Source of the DNA: CAYZUC01 sp964481705
GTDB taxonomy: Bacteria; Bacillota; Clostridia; Lachnospirales; Lachnospiraceae
DNA: 30,120 nucleotides
Reading direction: 5' to 3'
Assembly (NCBI GenBank): GCA_964481705.1
Contig: CAYZUC010000028.1
Span: 1-30,120 of the forward strand
Positions within the stretch are counted from its first letter, which is position 1. Each line of letters begins with the position of its first letter. Positions 16,321-25,900 of this stretch are shown piece by piece. The notes beneath the pieces were generated by a model. The model searched no databases and had not been told where the DNA came from. It worked only from the letters and a program-made list of their open reading frames with translations. Position numbers and translations under genes: made by a program.

Positions 16321-17028
16321 TTATAATATAGATCCAAAGAATATTTCAAGTGGTAAATGTGTAGATGATTTAACTTGGACCATGGATAGAGAGGCAAAAA
16401 CTCTTACCATCAGTGGAACTGGACGTATGACAGATTACTACTGTGATAGTTTGATTAGTAGGACTCCTTGGTTTAATATACGTAGTGGAGGACCGTATAA
16501 ACTCATTTTAAACGAAGTAATGAAGTACATTGGAAGATGCGCGTTCTATAATTTTGTATTATCTGGTGATGTCAGAATACAAGGTACTGTGACAGAAATC
16601 GGAGATAATGCATTCAACATTTGCTGGGGTGATGAGGGGGAGTTAATCTTCTCGGAAGGTTTACAGTATATTAGTGATTACGCATTTTGTAGTACTCTTT
16701 TCAATGGAGAATTACGTCTTCCTGATACAGTAGAAGAGATTGGAGATTACGCATTTTATAACCAGTATAAATGTAGGGATTTCTGGGAATAACGGATAGT
16801 TTTACAGATATTGGGGCAAGAGCATTTCATGGATGCAGAGTTTTTCATGATATTAATCTTTCAGAAAACCATGAAAATATTAAAGATGAAGCATTTAGTA
16901 AGTGTAGCTTTAGGAATGGTTTGGAGCTGCCCGCTAGTGTTCGTTCGATTTGAAAGTATGCCTTTCAAGAAGGAGGTGGACTCTCTTATAACGATACAGG
17001 GTGGGGTATGGTGTCAGTGAAAATCTAA
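16321..17028 (+). pseudogene. Broken LRR_5/BspA-like surface-protein gene
   Basis: The frame entering from the IS end reads SSGKCVDDLTWTMDREAKTL, TISGTGRMTDY… and TVTEIGDNAFN…LRLPDTVEEIGDYAFYN. This is the opening module and leucine-rich repeats of the LRR_5 (BspA/TpLRR) family of clostridial surface proteins. It lacks start codon, signal peptide and ribosome binding site because the IS end abuts it. At about 16780-16788 one base is lost: the first frame stops at 16795, while the other frame continues GITDSFTDIGARAFHGC…LELPASVRSI. A TGA at 16951-16953 then replaces what is probably Gly, followed by KYAFQEGGG… to a TAA at 17028. So it carries three lesions: loss of the 5' end, a frameshift and a nonsense codon. 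Confidence 0.8.
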
Positions 17029-17189
17029 TTATTCATAAAGGAATTATGTAAATCAATATATTATATTTATCACTAGAACTTATGATGAATAAAATATAGT
17101 ATCTATGGATCGAATATATAAAAGAAATTTTGTAATTGCCACAGATTATGTAAACTAAAGAAAGACATAAGATGTGTCAATAGTTATTC

Positions 17190-17222
17190 AAGGGCAGGAC
17201 TTATTCGGTTTTGCCCTTTTTT
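17190..17222 (+). terminator. Intrinsic terminator upstream of the export operon
   Basis: aagggcaggac (17190-17200) pairs with gttttgccctt (17208-17218, with G-T pairs) and is followed by tttttt. It would end transcription from the LRR relic side and isolate the operon downstream. Confidence 0.75.
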
Positions 17223-17346
17223 AGACATTTCATATAGTGTGCGAAAGTTTTTTGTAAATAGAGATACCAAAGGTCTTCTGTGATAGAATTAGTACATGGT
17301 TAATCACAGGAAAATTAATGTATCCCTATCATTTTCCCTCTTATTG

Positions 17347-17355
17347 TGCTATAAT
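17347..17355 (+). promoter_or_regulatory. Extended -10 promoter of the polysaccharide export operon
   Basis: TGC followed by TATAAT (17347-17355). No good -35 box is seen 16-18 bp upstream, so this would work as an extended -10 promoter, perhaps with an activator. The inverted repeat at 17278-17309 lies just upstream. Confidence 0.55.
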
Positions 17356-17495
17356 CCAACATGGGTATACCCTGTGTATACAAAACCATAATGGAGAGAA
17401 TTGGTCATTATCGTATCAAAATATTAGAAGCTTTGCTCGATGTTCACTCTCGTATATGGTTATATTTTGTTTAGAGGGAGTTAAAGTCGATTAAG

Positions 17496-18287
17496 ATGAA
17501 CAAATTAAAGTTACGCCTTCAGGGTTTCTGGGCCTACAAGGATTTATTGAATCAACTCGTACAGAGAGACTTGAAACTTAAGTATCGGAGAAGCTTTCTG
17601 GGATATTTATGGAGTGTACTAAATCCATTACTTACCATGATTGTATTAACAATTGTATTTTCACAGATGTTCGGGTCGGATACGATACCGAATTTTCCTG
17701 TATACTTGTTGACAGGACAGATGGCATTTCAATTTCTGACACAGTCTACGAATTTGGCGATGGGATCCATTACTGGAAATGCAGCATTATTAAAGAAAAC
17801 CTATGTACCAAAATATATCTTTACACTGGCGAAGATCACCAGTGGTCTAGTTGACTTCTTATTCACTCTAGCAGCATTGCTTATCGTAATGGTGGCAACA
17901 CATGCACCATTCACTATTCAGTTATTGTGGATACCATTAATTTCCCTAGAATTATATGTTTTTATTGTTGGTTTGGGATTGTTTCTAGCAGCTGCTAATG
18001 TATATTTCCGTGACATTCAGTATATTTATGCTGTATTGTGTACCGCGTGGATGTATCTGACACCGATATTTTATCCGTTTGAGTTATTACCGGAAAAACT
18101 ACAATGGTTGATTATGCACTTCAATCCCATGTATCTTTATATTCATCAATTCCGTAGCGTTACAGTCTACGGATATCTGCCTGATATGACATTTATGTTT
18201 CGAGGATGGGTGTTATCGATGATAATGCTATTTGTTGGAATAGAGGTATTTGTTAAGAAGCAGGATGACTTTATTCTTTTCATTTAG
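17496..18287 (+). CDS. ABC-2 permease of a polysaccharide/teichoic acid exporter (Wzm/TagG-like)
   Basis: This is a 263-aa integral membrane protein. The cytoplasmic N-terminus FWAYKDLLNQLVQRDLKLKYRRSFLGYLWSVLNP is the signature start of the ABC-2 polysaccharide permeases (an amphipathic gate helix, then R-x-x-x-L-G-x-x-W). About six membrane segments follow, with VYFRDIQYIYAV and LTPIFYP typical of the family. With the ATPase 56 bp downstream it forms a TagGH/Wzm-Wzt-type exporter for lipid-linked polysaccharide. A GAGGGAG (17474-17480) lies rather far (15 bases) from the ATG. Base composition is closer to the upstream half of the window than to the genes that follow. Confidence 0.92.
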   Translation: MNKLKLRLQGFWAYKDLLNQLVQRDLKLKYRRSFLGYLWSVLNPLLTMIVLTIVFSQMFGSDTIPNFPVYLLTGQMAFQFLTQSTNLAMGSITGNAALLKKTYVPKYIFTLAKITSGLVDFLFTLAALLIVMVATHAPFTIQLLWIPLISLELYVFIVGLGLFLAAANVYFRDIQYIYAVLCTAWMYLTPIFYPFELLPEKLQWLIMHFNPMYLYIHQFRSVTVYGYLPDMTFMFRGWVLSMIMLFVGIEVFVKKQDDFILFI

Positions 18288-18343
18288 AAGAGAGTAAATA
18301 TTAATGATAGTTCGTGTGCGATTGCTCACAGATAGGAATAAAT

Positions 18344-19114
18344 ATGGATGATTATATTATTAAAGTGGATCACGTTACAATAAGATTTAATATGGCAACA
18401 GAAAAGGTAGATAGTATTAAAGAGTACTTTATTCGATTGGTAAAACATAATTTAATGTTTCAAGAGTTTTTACCACTAGATGATATTTGTTTTCAAATAG
18501 GGAGGGGAGAATCTTGGGCACTGATTGGTGAGAATGGTTGTGGAAAATCTACAATGTTAAAAGCTATCAGTGGAATACTGAAGCCATATAAGGGAACAAT
18601 TGATGTACGCGGTAAGATAGCTCCATTAATAGAACTTGGAGCCGGATTTGACGATGATTTAACAGCAAGAGAGAATATCTACTTAAATGGAACTGTATTA
18701 GGTCATAGTAAAAAATATATGGATGATCATTTTAAGGAGATAGTGGATTTTGCAGAATTATGGGATTTCTTAGATGCACCTATAAAAAACTATTCATCAG
18801 GAATGCGAGCAAGATTAGGATTTTCAGTTGCTACTATGGTTAGACCGGAAATCTTGATTGTCGATGAGGTTCTTGCAGTTGGAGATTATAAGTTTCAAGA
18901 AAAATGTAAAGCAAGAATGAAAGAAATGCTTGCAGGAGGAACTACATTATTGTTTGTTTCTCACTCGATAAGCGATGTTATTGATTTGTGTGATCATGCA
19001 GTATATATAAAAAATGGCCATATTGAGAAAATTGGTGAAGTGGTAGATACGTGTAATGCCTATGCACCGGAACAAGTTGAAAAGAAATTGAAATCAATGA
19101 AGAAAGATAAATAG
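18344..19114 (+). CDS. ABC ATPase of a polysaccharide/teichoic acid exporter (Wzt/TagH-like, short form)
   Basis: This 256-aa ATPase has Walker A GENGCGKST (near residue 60), the signature YSSGMRARLGFSVA, Walker B ILIVDEVLAVGD and the H-loop SHS. APLIELGAGFDDDLTARENIYLNG is specific to the polysaccharide/teichoic acid exporter subgroup. It lacks the C-terminal carbohydrate-binding domain of long Wzt proteins, so it should not select a terminally modified chain. A GTG at 18314 is in frame, but AGGAA (18334-18338) points to the ATG at 18344. The stop is 11 bp before the next ATG, so they are cotranscribed. It is clearly more AT-rich than the permease. Confidence 0.92.
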   Translation: MDDYIIKVDHVTIRFNMATEKVDSIKEYFIRLVKHNLMFQEFLPLDDICFQIGRGESWALIGENGCGKSTMLKAISGILKPYKGTIDVRGKIAPLIELGAGFDDDLTARENIYLNGTVLGHSKKYMDDHFKEIVDFAELWDFLDAPIKNYSSGMRARLGFSVATMVRPEILIVDEVLAVGDYKFQEKCKARMKEMLAGGTTLLFVSHSISDVIDLCDHAVYIKNGHIEKIGEVVDTCNAYAPEQVEKKLKSMKKDK

Positions 19115-19125
19115 GAATCAAATTT

Positions 19126-21843
19126 ATGTCAACTAGAGACAATGTAGGTGGTATGACAAATGAATATTGTACGGGGTGTGGTGCTTGTGCATCAATATGT
19201 CCAATCAATGCAATACAAATGGTAAGTGACAATGAGGGATTTCTGTGTCCATGGGTAAACGAGGAGTTATGCATTCACTGTGGAAAGTGTTACTCAATAT
19301 GTCCATCCATAAATCCTATAAGTGTCGTAAAGGATAAACCTATGTATGCGGTTATGGCTTCTGATGAAATTCGCGCATTTAGTTCATCTGGAGGAGTTTT
19401 TTATTTGCTTGCAGAAGAAGTAATTAATCAAAATGGTGTGGTTTTTGGCGCCATTTATTCGGATGATTTTCTATCAGTGAAACATGATATAGCTCAAAAT
19501 ATGGAAGAAGTTAAAAAGATGTGCGGATCCAAATATACTCAAAGTATTATTGGAGATACGTTTATTCAAGCAAGGGAAAAACTAGAGCATGGTAGAAGAG
19601 TTCTTTTTTGCGGAACTCCTTGTCAGATAGCAGGCTTAAAGAAATATCTAGGGTGTGAATATGAGAATCTACTTATGGTTGATTTTCTGTGTCTAGGTGT
19701 ATGTTCTCCAAAGTCATATACTTCGTATGTTAGTGAGATATCAAGAGGTAAAAAGGTAAAGTATTTATCATTTCGTGATAAAGTAAGAGGTGGATGGAAT
19801 GCTTCGCTTACAATTGAATTAGAAGATGGAGAGACAGTACACGAAAGTCTAAGTGATAGCTTATATTTAGAGGGAATGCAAAAGGGATGCCAAAATCGAT
19901 TGTGTTGTGGCGACTGCAAATATATCGGTCAGACTTCAGCTGCTGATATCACATTAGGTGATTTTTGGGGAGTTGGCCTGGTGAACTCGAAGTGGGATGA
20001 TTTTAAAGGCACATCATTAATACAAGTATCTACAGATCAAGGAAATAGGAGTATTCAAAGCCTTAAGGAGAAATCTATATTATTTGAAGAAGTTGAGCTT
20101 CAAGCGGTAAAAAAATATAACAGTAGATTGGAACATGCCTTTACTCCCAGCGTACAACGTAACGTTTATTTTTCGGAATTGAATCAATGTGGAAGTCATA
20201 AAGCATTAAAAAGAGCACTTACGGAGTTTGATATTGGTATTTATGGATGGTGGTTTGGAACAAATTACGGTGGTAGTCTATCATATTATGCATTATATAA
20301 TGTAATTAAGGAGATGGGTTATTCTGTTGTTATGATGGACGGACCATATGCCCGTGGAAATTGGAGGGAGTGGGCTTTTGATCATCCGGTTAGAAGATTT
20401 ATTGAGGAACATTACAATGTATGCGACGACAGAAGTTATAGAACAATATGCGAACAAGGTGTGCATTTTCATACTGCATTAGTAGGTTCTGATCAAATGT
20501 GGAATTATAAATACATGAAAGATAATTCCCAGAATCCATATGAGGAAATGTATTATTTATTAGATTCAGTAGATGATTCCTGTGTAAAAATCGCATACGC
20601 AACTTCGTTGGGTTCTGAAATGCACTTTTTCTCAGAGGAAGCAAAGCGTAAAGCATCATTTAATATGGAGAGATTTGATGCAATTTCTGTACGCGAGGAT
20701 GAGAGTATCCCATTATTAAAAGAGAGGATGCATATTGATGTTCAAAGAAATCTGGATCCTGTTTTTTTATGTGACATTGGCTTGTATTATGAATTAGAAA
20801 AAAAATCCACTTTGGATATAGATGCACCTTTTTTACTTGCTTATATTTTAGATCCTACAGTTGAAAAAAAAGAGGAGATTCAAAGATTTGCTGAAAGCAA
20901 GGGATTAATCCCATACTTTATTACGGAAAGGTTGTTTTGGGATATAAAGCAAATTGATAGTGTTTATGGGGATACGTGTCTTCTGTTAGACATTGATAAG
21001 ACAGAAGATTTCCTATATCTTTTTCATAATTGTAATTTCATTATTACAGATTCATATCATGGATTGTGCTTTTCAATTATTTTTCACAAAGAGTTCATAT
21101 GCTTATGTAATGAAGGACGTGGAAAAGAGAGATTTCAAACACTCTTAAATATAACCAATTTATCTCCTAGGATGATTACTAATATTGACGGATTATTAAA
21201 GAATAGTTCTTCTTTAGAGATGATTAATTACGAGAAAGTAGATAAAGAATTAAAGGAAATTAGAAATAACTCACTACTATGGTTAAAGGAGAAGTTGTGT
21301 CTAAATCTTAATAAAAAGGTTTCTGTTTATGATGTTCTTAGGGAGGATAATAGGAAGATTCATGATATTATTGAAACCAATTTAAATAGTGGCGAACAAA
21401 CGCAATCATTAATATCTAATGTTCAATTTGAGCTCGATTGCCATTGGAATTCTTTACAGATGCATCAAGACTCTTTAAGAGTTTTGCAATCTATGATAGA
21501 AAACAAAGCAAATAATTTAGAATCGGTGGTCAATCAAAATAGAATTGAAAACATGCATAAGGATGATATCTTCGAAACAAGAATCTCTTCAATAGAAGAT
21601 AGTATTAGGACACAAGATGAGACTATACGTCAATTGACAGAGAATGTTAGCTTGGTTTTAACAAAATTGGAGAATGGATTTAGCGAAGTAAATGAGAAGA
21701 ATAGGGAATTAAGTAATTCTATTAGTATACAACAAGACCAAATTAATAGTATACACAAAATTGGATTTATAAGAGTAATTTTGTACTTAAAGAGAAGATT
21801 GGTTAAATTAAAACAAATGATTATTAAAAAAAGAGGTAATTAA
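19126..21843 (+). CDS. FrhB-like iron-sulfur protein fused to polysaccharide pyruvyl transferase and a coiled coil
   Basis: This 905-aa protein has three parts. Residues 11-60 hold two 4Fe-4S clusters (Cys15-18-21-25, Cys49-52-55-59). They are followed to about 360 by a coenzyme F420 hydrogenase/dehydrogenase beta-subunit-like domain (SSSGGVFYLLAEE, VLFCGTPCQIAGLKKYL, ADITLGDFWGVG). Residues about 367-700 are a polysaccharide pyruvyl transferase domain (GWWFGTNYGGSLSYYAL, SDQMW, DSYHGLCFSIIF). Residues about 745-885 are a predicted coiled coil, ending in a basic amphipathic helix. FrhB-like and pyruvyl transferase genes are often neighbours in polysaccharide loci, and the fused form occurs in Bacteroidetes and Firmicutes. 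The redox partner and substrate are unknown; the second domain is expected to put pyruvate ketals on the glycan. TAGGAA precedes the ATG, and the stop is 2 bp before the next ATG. Confidence 0.88.
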   Translation: MSTRDNVGGMTNEYCTGCGACASICPINAIQMVSDNEGFLCPWVNEELCIHCGKCYSICPSINPISVVKDKPMYAVMASDEIRAFSSSGGVFYLLAEEVINQNGVVFGAIYSDDFLSVKHDIAQNMEEVKKMCGSKYTQSIIGDTFIQAREKLEHGRRVLFCGTPCQIAGLKKYLGCEYENLLMVDFLCLGVCSPKSYTSYVSEISRGKKVKYLSFRDKVRGGWNASLTIELEDGETVHESLSDSLYLEGMQKGCQNRLCCGDCKYIGQTSAADITLGDFWGVGLVNSKWDDFKGTSLIQVSTDQGNRSIQSLKEKSILFEEVELQAVKKYNSRLEHAFTPSVQRNVYFSELNQCGSHKALKRALTEFDIGIYGWWFGTNYGGSLSYYALYNVIKEMGYSVVMMDGPYARGNWREWAFDHPVRRFIEEHYNVCDDRSYRTICEQGVHFHTALVGSDQMWNYKYMKDNSQNPYEEMYYLLDSVDDSCVKIAYATSLGSEMHFFSEEAKRKASFNMERFDAISVREDESIPLLKERMHIDVQRNLDPVFLCDIGLYYELEKKSTLDIDAPFLLAYILDPTVEKKEEIQRFAESKGLIPYFITERLFWDIKQIDSVYGDTCLLLDIDKTEDFLYLFHNCNFIITDSYHGLCFSIIFHKEFICLCNEGRGKERFQTLLNITNLSPRMITNIDGLLKNSSSLEMINYEKVDKELKEIRNNSLLWLKEKLCLNLNKKVSVYDVLREDNRKIHDIIETNLNSGEQTQSLISNVQFELDCHWNSLQMHQDSLRVLQSMIENKANNLESVVNQNRIENMHKDDIFETRISSIEDSIRTQDETIRQLTENVSLVLTKLENGFSEVNEKNRELSNSISIQQDQINSIHKIGFIRVILYLKRRLVKLKQMIIKKRGN

Positions 21844-21845
21844 TT

Positions 21846-22937
21846 ATGAGAAAGATTATGACAGTCTTTGGTACAAGGCCAGAGGCAATCAAAATGTGTC
21901 CTTTGGTTAAGGAATTGAAGAGAAGGAAAGAAGTTGAAACAATTGTTTGTGTTACAGGTCAGCATCGTCAAATGCTAGATCAAGTTTTACAAGCATTTGA
22001 TGTGTCTCCCAAATATGATCTTTCAATAATGAAAGACAGACAGACACTTTTTGATGTAACGACCAGCATTTTAGAACGTATAAAGGAAGTTCTAGAAAAA
22101 GAAAATCCGGATGTTGTTTTGGTTCATGGAGATACAACAACTACTTTTGCGACAGCATTGGCCTGTTTTTATTTACAAATACCTGTAGGACATGTAGAGG
22201 CAGGGCTACGCACATATAACATTTTTTCGCCGTATCCTGAGGAATTTAATAGACAAACAGTAAGTATTATTGCAAAATATAATTTCGCACCTACCAACTT
22301 GTCTAAGAATAACCTTATTAAGGAGGGAAAAAATCCCGAGACAATATTTGTTACAGGAAATACAGCTATTGATGCCTTGAAGACTACTGTAAAATCTTCA
22401 TATTCTCATCCAGAACTTGAATGGGCAAAAGGCAGCAGGTTGGTACTATTAACGGCTCATAGGAGAGAAAATTTGGGAGAGCCTATGCATCATATGTTTC
22501 GTGCAATAAAGAAAATTGTAGATGAACATGATGATATTAAGGTTATATATCCTATTCATATGAATCCAGTAGTTCGAAATGCAGCAAAAGAAGTATTTGG
22601 AGATGACGAGAGATTTCATATTATAGAACCTTTAGATGTCTTGGATTTTCATAATTTTATGAATCGTTCCTACTTAATACTTACTGATAGTGGAGGAATT
22701 CAGGAAGAGGCCCCTAGTCTTGGAAAACCTGTTTTGGTCATGAGAGATACCACTGAAAGACCGGAAGGAATAGAGGCAGGAACTCTAAAACTTGTAGGGA
22801 CTGAGGAAGATACCATTTATAACGAGTTTAAGAAGTTATTAACTGATGAGAAAGAATATAATAAGATGAGTCAAGCGTCTAATCCTTATGGAGACGGACA
22901 GGCATCAGAAAGAATTGCAGATATATTGTGTCAGTAA
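21846..22937 (+). CDS. wecB: UDP-N-acetylglucosamine 2-epimerase (non-hydrolysing)
   Basis: This 363-aa cytoplasmic enzyme (WecB/MnaA) interconverts UDP-GlcNAc and UDP-ManNAc. It opens with VFGTRPEAIKMCPLV and has VTGQHRQMLDQ, the catalytic VHGDTTTT (Asp), GHVEAGLRT (Glu), PYPEEFNRQ (Glu), LLTAHRREN (His) and LTDSGGIQEEAPSLGKPVLVMRDTTERPEG. All catalytic positions known for the family are present, and length is normal. It starts 2 bp after the pyruvyl-transferase fusion, so they are translationally linked. Its product is the natural donor for the TagA-like enzyme at 6921, supporting a ManNAc-containing linkage or repeat unit (inference). Confidence 0.97.
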   Translation: MRKIMTVFGTRPEAIKMCPLVKELKRRKEVETIVCVTGQHRQMLDQVLQAFDVSPKYDLSIMKDRQTLFDVTTSILERIKEVLEKENPDVVLVHGDTTTTFATALACFYLQIPVGHVEAGLRTYNIFSPYPEEFNRQTVSIIAKYNFAPTNLSKNNLIKEGKNPETIFVTGNTAIDALKTTVKSSYSHPELEWAKGSRLVLLTAHRRENLGEPMHHMFRAIKKIVDEHDDIKVIYPIHMNPVVRNAAKEVFGDDERFHIIEPLDVLDFHNFMNRSYLILTDSGGIQEEAPSLGKPVLVMRDTTERPEGIEAGTLKLVGTEEDTIYNEFKKLLTDEKEYNKMSQASNPYGDGQASERIADILCQ

Positions 22938-22958
22938 ATACTAAAGTGGGGGGATGAA

Positions 22959-25900
22959 GTGAGCGCTATGTTAGAAAATAAAGTCGAATGTATGAAAAGG
23001 GAAATTAAAGAATTAGAAGGGAAGTACTATGCTGTACAACAGGAGAATCATGAGTTATATCAAAAATTGGGGAATATAAGAGAGCGTACTTTGCGCACAC
23101 TTACTCCATTGTTTGGAAGTAGAGCTTATCGCTTAGCCTATTTACAGTTAAGGCTTAATCAACAGGGAATTAAGGGGAGCAAGGAAGAAAGAAGAAAGTT
23201 TTGGAAATGGGTAAGAGATAAAATACAACGTAAGGTAAAGTATGTCGAGTATGATTATAATCCTTTACGTCAAGTTGAAAGCATTATAAATGAATGTCAG
23301 CTTCCTAATAGTTGTGAGTATGAGAAGAGAAAATTGCTACCCAATGGGGTGTTGACTGAAGAACAAAAGAAAATTATCTCTGCTCCATATATGAAGTCAG
23401 ATATAATTATTTTTGGTGTGATTGATTATGATTTTAGATTTCAACGACCACAGCATTTTGCGGAAAGATTCGCTAGGGACGGACATAGAGTATTTTATGT
23501 GAATGCGAATTTTTTTCGTGAATCTAGTGCACGTAGGATTAAGGATAATCTTTATATTATTGATCTTCATTATGACAAAGAGGCCTCTATTTACACGGAA
23601 GATTTTCTAGAAGATCAACAATATATTGAAAAGCAGGCATGTATGTTCCTTAATCAATTTTGTATTCGTGATGCATCTATTATTTTAGACTATCCGAACT
23701 GGATTAATGTGGCTTTGTATATCCGTGAACATTATGGATTTAAGTTCGTCACTGATTACATGGATGATTTTACAGGCTTCCTAAATACAACGTCTAATCA
23801 GTTAAAATTAAATTGTATTAAGATGTTAAAAGAGAGTGATTGGATTATTCCGAGTTCCAAATTTCTTTTTGATATTGCGGTGAAGTACAACTCCAATTGC
23901 TCTATTGTAAGAAACGGGACGGAGTTCGATCATTTTAATAGCAGTCTTGAAATTGGGAAAAAATCTGAAAAGAGTATTATTGGTTATTATGGAGCAATTG
24001 CCCATTGGTTTGACCTTCAGAAGGTATGTTATCTGGCTGAACGTTTTCCGAATTGCGAATTGATGATTGTGGGAGAAGTAACCGAGGGAAGAGGAGAATT
24101 AGAAAAACATTCAAATATTACATTATATGGAGAGAAGCCATATAATGAATTACCTAATTATCTGTCTCAATTTGATGTCTGCTTAATTCCATTCGATACT
24201 TCAACGGATTTAATTAAAGCAACAAATCCAGTGAAGTTTTATGAGTATTTGAGTGTAGGAAAGAAGATTGTTGCAACTGAGATACCCGAATTAATGCCAT
24301 ATAGAGACAAATATGTATATATGTCTAATGATGATCAGATATTCGGTGATTATGTAGAGAAATGCTTATTGGGTACTGATACCCTAGCATCTGCAGAAGA
24401 GAGTATCGCTTTTGCTAAGGAAAATGATTGGAAGAGTCGGTACGAAACTTATAAAGAATCAATACTTAAAACAATACCATTGGTTAGTATTGTTGTTATC
24501 ACTTATAATAATATTGAATATAACATAGCGTGTTTAAGAAGCGTGTTTCAATACACTGCGTATGAAAACTATGAGATTGTCGTTGTAGATAATAATTCTA
24601 CAGATGGTACAAGGGAGTGGCTAAGCGGTTATAAAGAAAAAAAAATTGCTAATCTTCATATTATTCTTAATAATCAGAATGTTGGGTTTGCAGGAGGAAA
24701 TAATATTGGTATAGACGAAGCAAAAGGTAAATACATTATACTGCTAAATAATGACACATTAGTTTCTAGAGGATGGATTACCGGCATGGTAAAGCATCTT
24801 GAGAATGATAGTAAATTGGGAATGATAGGTGCTGTTACTAATAGCATTGGTAATGAGGCCATGATACCAACAAAATATACATCAAAGCAGGAGATGTTAC
24901 AATTCAGTTATTTATATACACAGGAAAAGATGGGGCAAACATACAATAATGTAAATATGCTAGCTATGTTTTGTACAGTGATTCCCAGAAAAGTAATTGA
25001 TTCATGTGGTAAGCTGGATGAACAATTTGGGATTGGCATGTTTGAAGATGATGATTATTCCATGTCAGTAATAAGTAAAGGATACTCTATTGCTATTGCT
25101 GAAGATTCTTTTGTGCACCATTTTCAATCAATTTCATTTGGTAAAATACAGAATGAACAATATATGTCGATGCACGGCCATAACAGACAGTTGTTTGAGA
25201 AAAAGTGGGGGTTAGTGTGGAACGTACAAGATCCAAGGCCTGGATATAGAAGAGACATAAATAGTGATACCTATATTGATGTTGAACAAGATAATAAAAG
25301 TAATGATTTTGAAATGTTTGTAGAAAAAGAAGAAGTTAGAAGAGAGATACTTAGAAATTATCCCAAGTTGAGTAATGGAGTTTTTCTCGACTATATAACA
25401 TCAGAAAAATATCAGATTGAAAGAACAACAAAAAGAAACAAGAATCTCCAAGAGTCAATGATGGAAGTTCTATCAGGAGAATATAAGGGAATTATGGTTT
25501 ATCCATTTGTTATTGATTGGGAGCCATTTCAAACTCCACAGCAATTATTAATTACTTTCGCAGAAGAGGGATGGCTATGTTTCTTCTGCGAGTCTCGTGA
25601 AGGGGCGCGAAGATTTGAAGAATTGAGAAGGGGTGTATGGGGAGTTCCTGAGGACATTTTTCTAAATACAATTGGTGACAGGCAGGTTTATGTATTACTA
25701 ACATGGATGGGATCAGTTCCATTTGTTGATCAAATTAGGAATAAAAAAATATGGTACCACATTTTGGACCATCTCAATATCTTTTCATATTATGATTCAT
25801 CTTATGAAGAAATGCATAATTATATGACTGTAAAAGCTGAATGGGTTACCTATGTTGCTGAACCGCTGAAAAATTGCATACTATCAAGAAGAGAGTCGGT

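Larger units (their letters stand above)
17029..17495 (+). other. 467-bp gene-free stretch between the LRR relic and the export operon
   Basis: AT-rich, without a credible ORF. It holds a terminator (17190-17222), an inverted repeat CTGTGAT-N18-ATCACAG (17278-17309) that could be an operator, and an extended -10 promoter (17347-17355). The leader to the permease ATG is about 135 nt, long enough for regulation, but I recognise no riboswitch. Confidence 0.6.

Noticed and set aside
16811..17020. 69-codon + strand ORF after the LRR relic
   Set aside because: It is in the wrong frame; the LRR_5 sequence (TDIGARAFHGC and onward) lies in another frame of the same DNA.
18314..18343. Upstream GTG start for the ABC ATPase
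   Set aside because: It adds ten residues before the conserved start and has no ribosome binding site, whereas the ATG at 18344 has one at the right distance.
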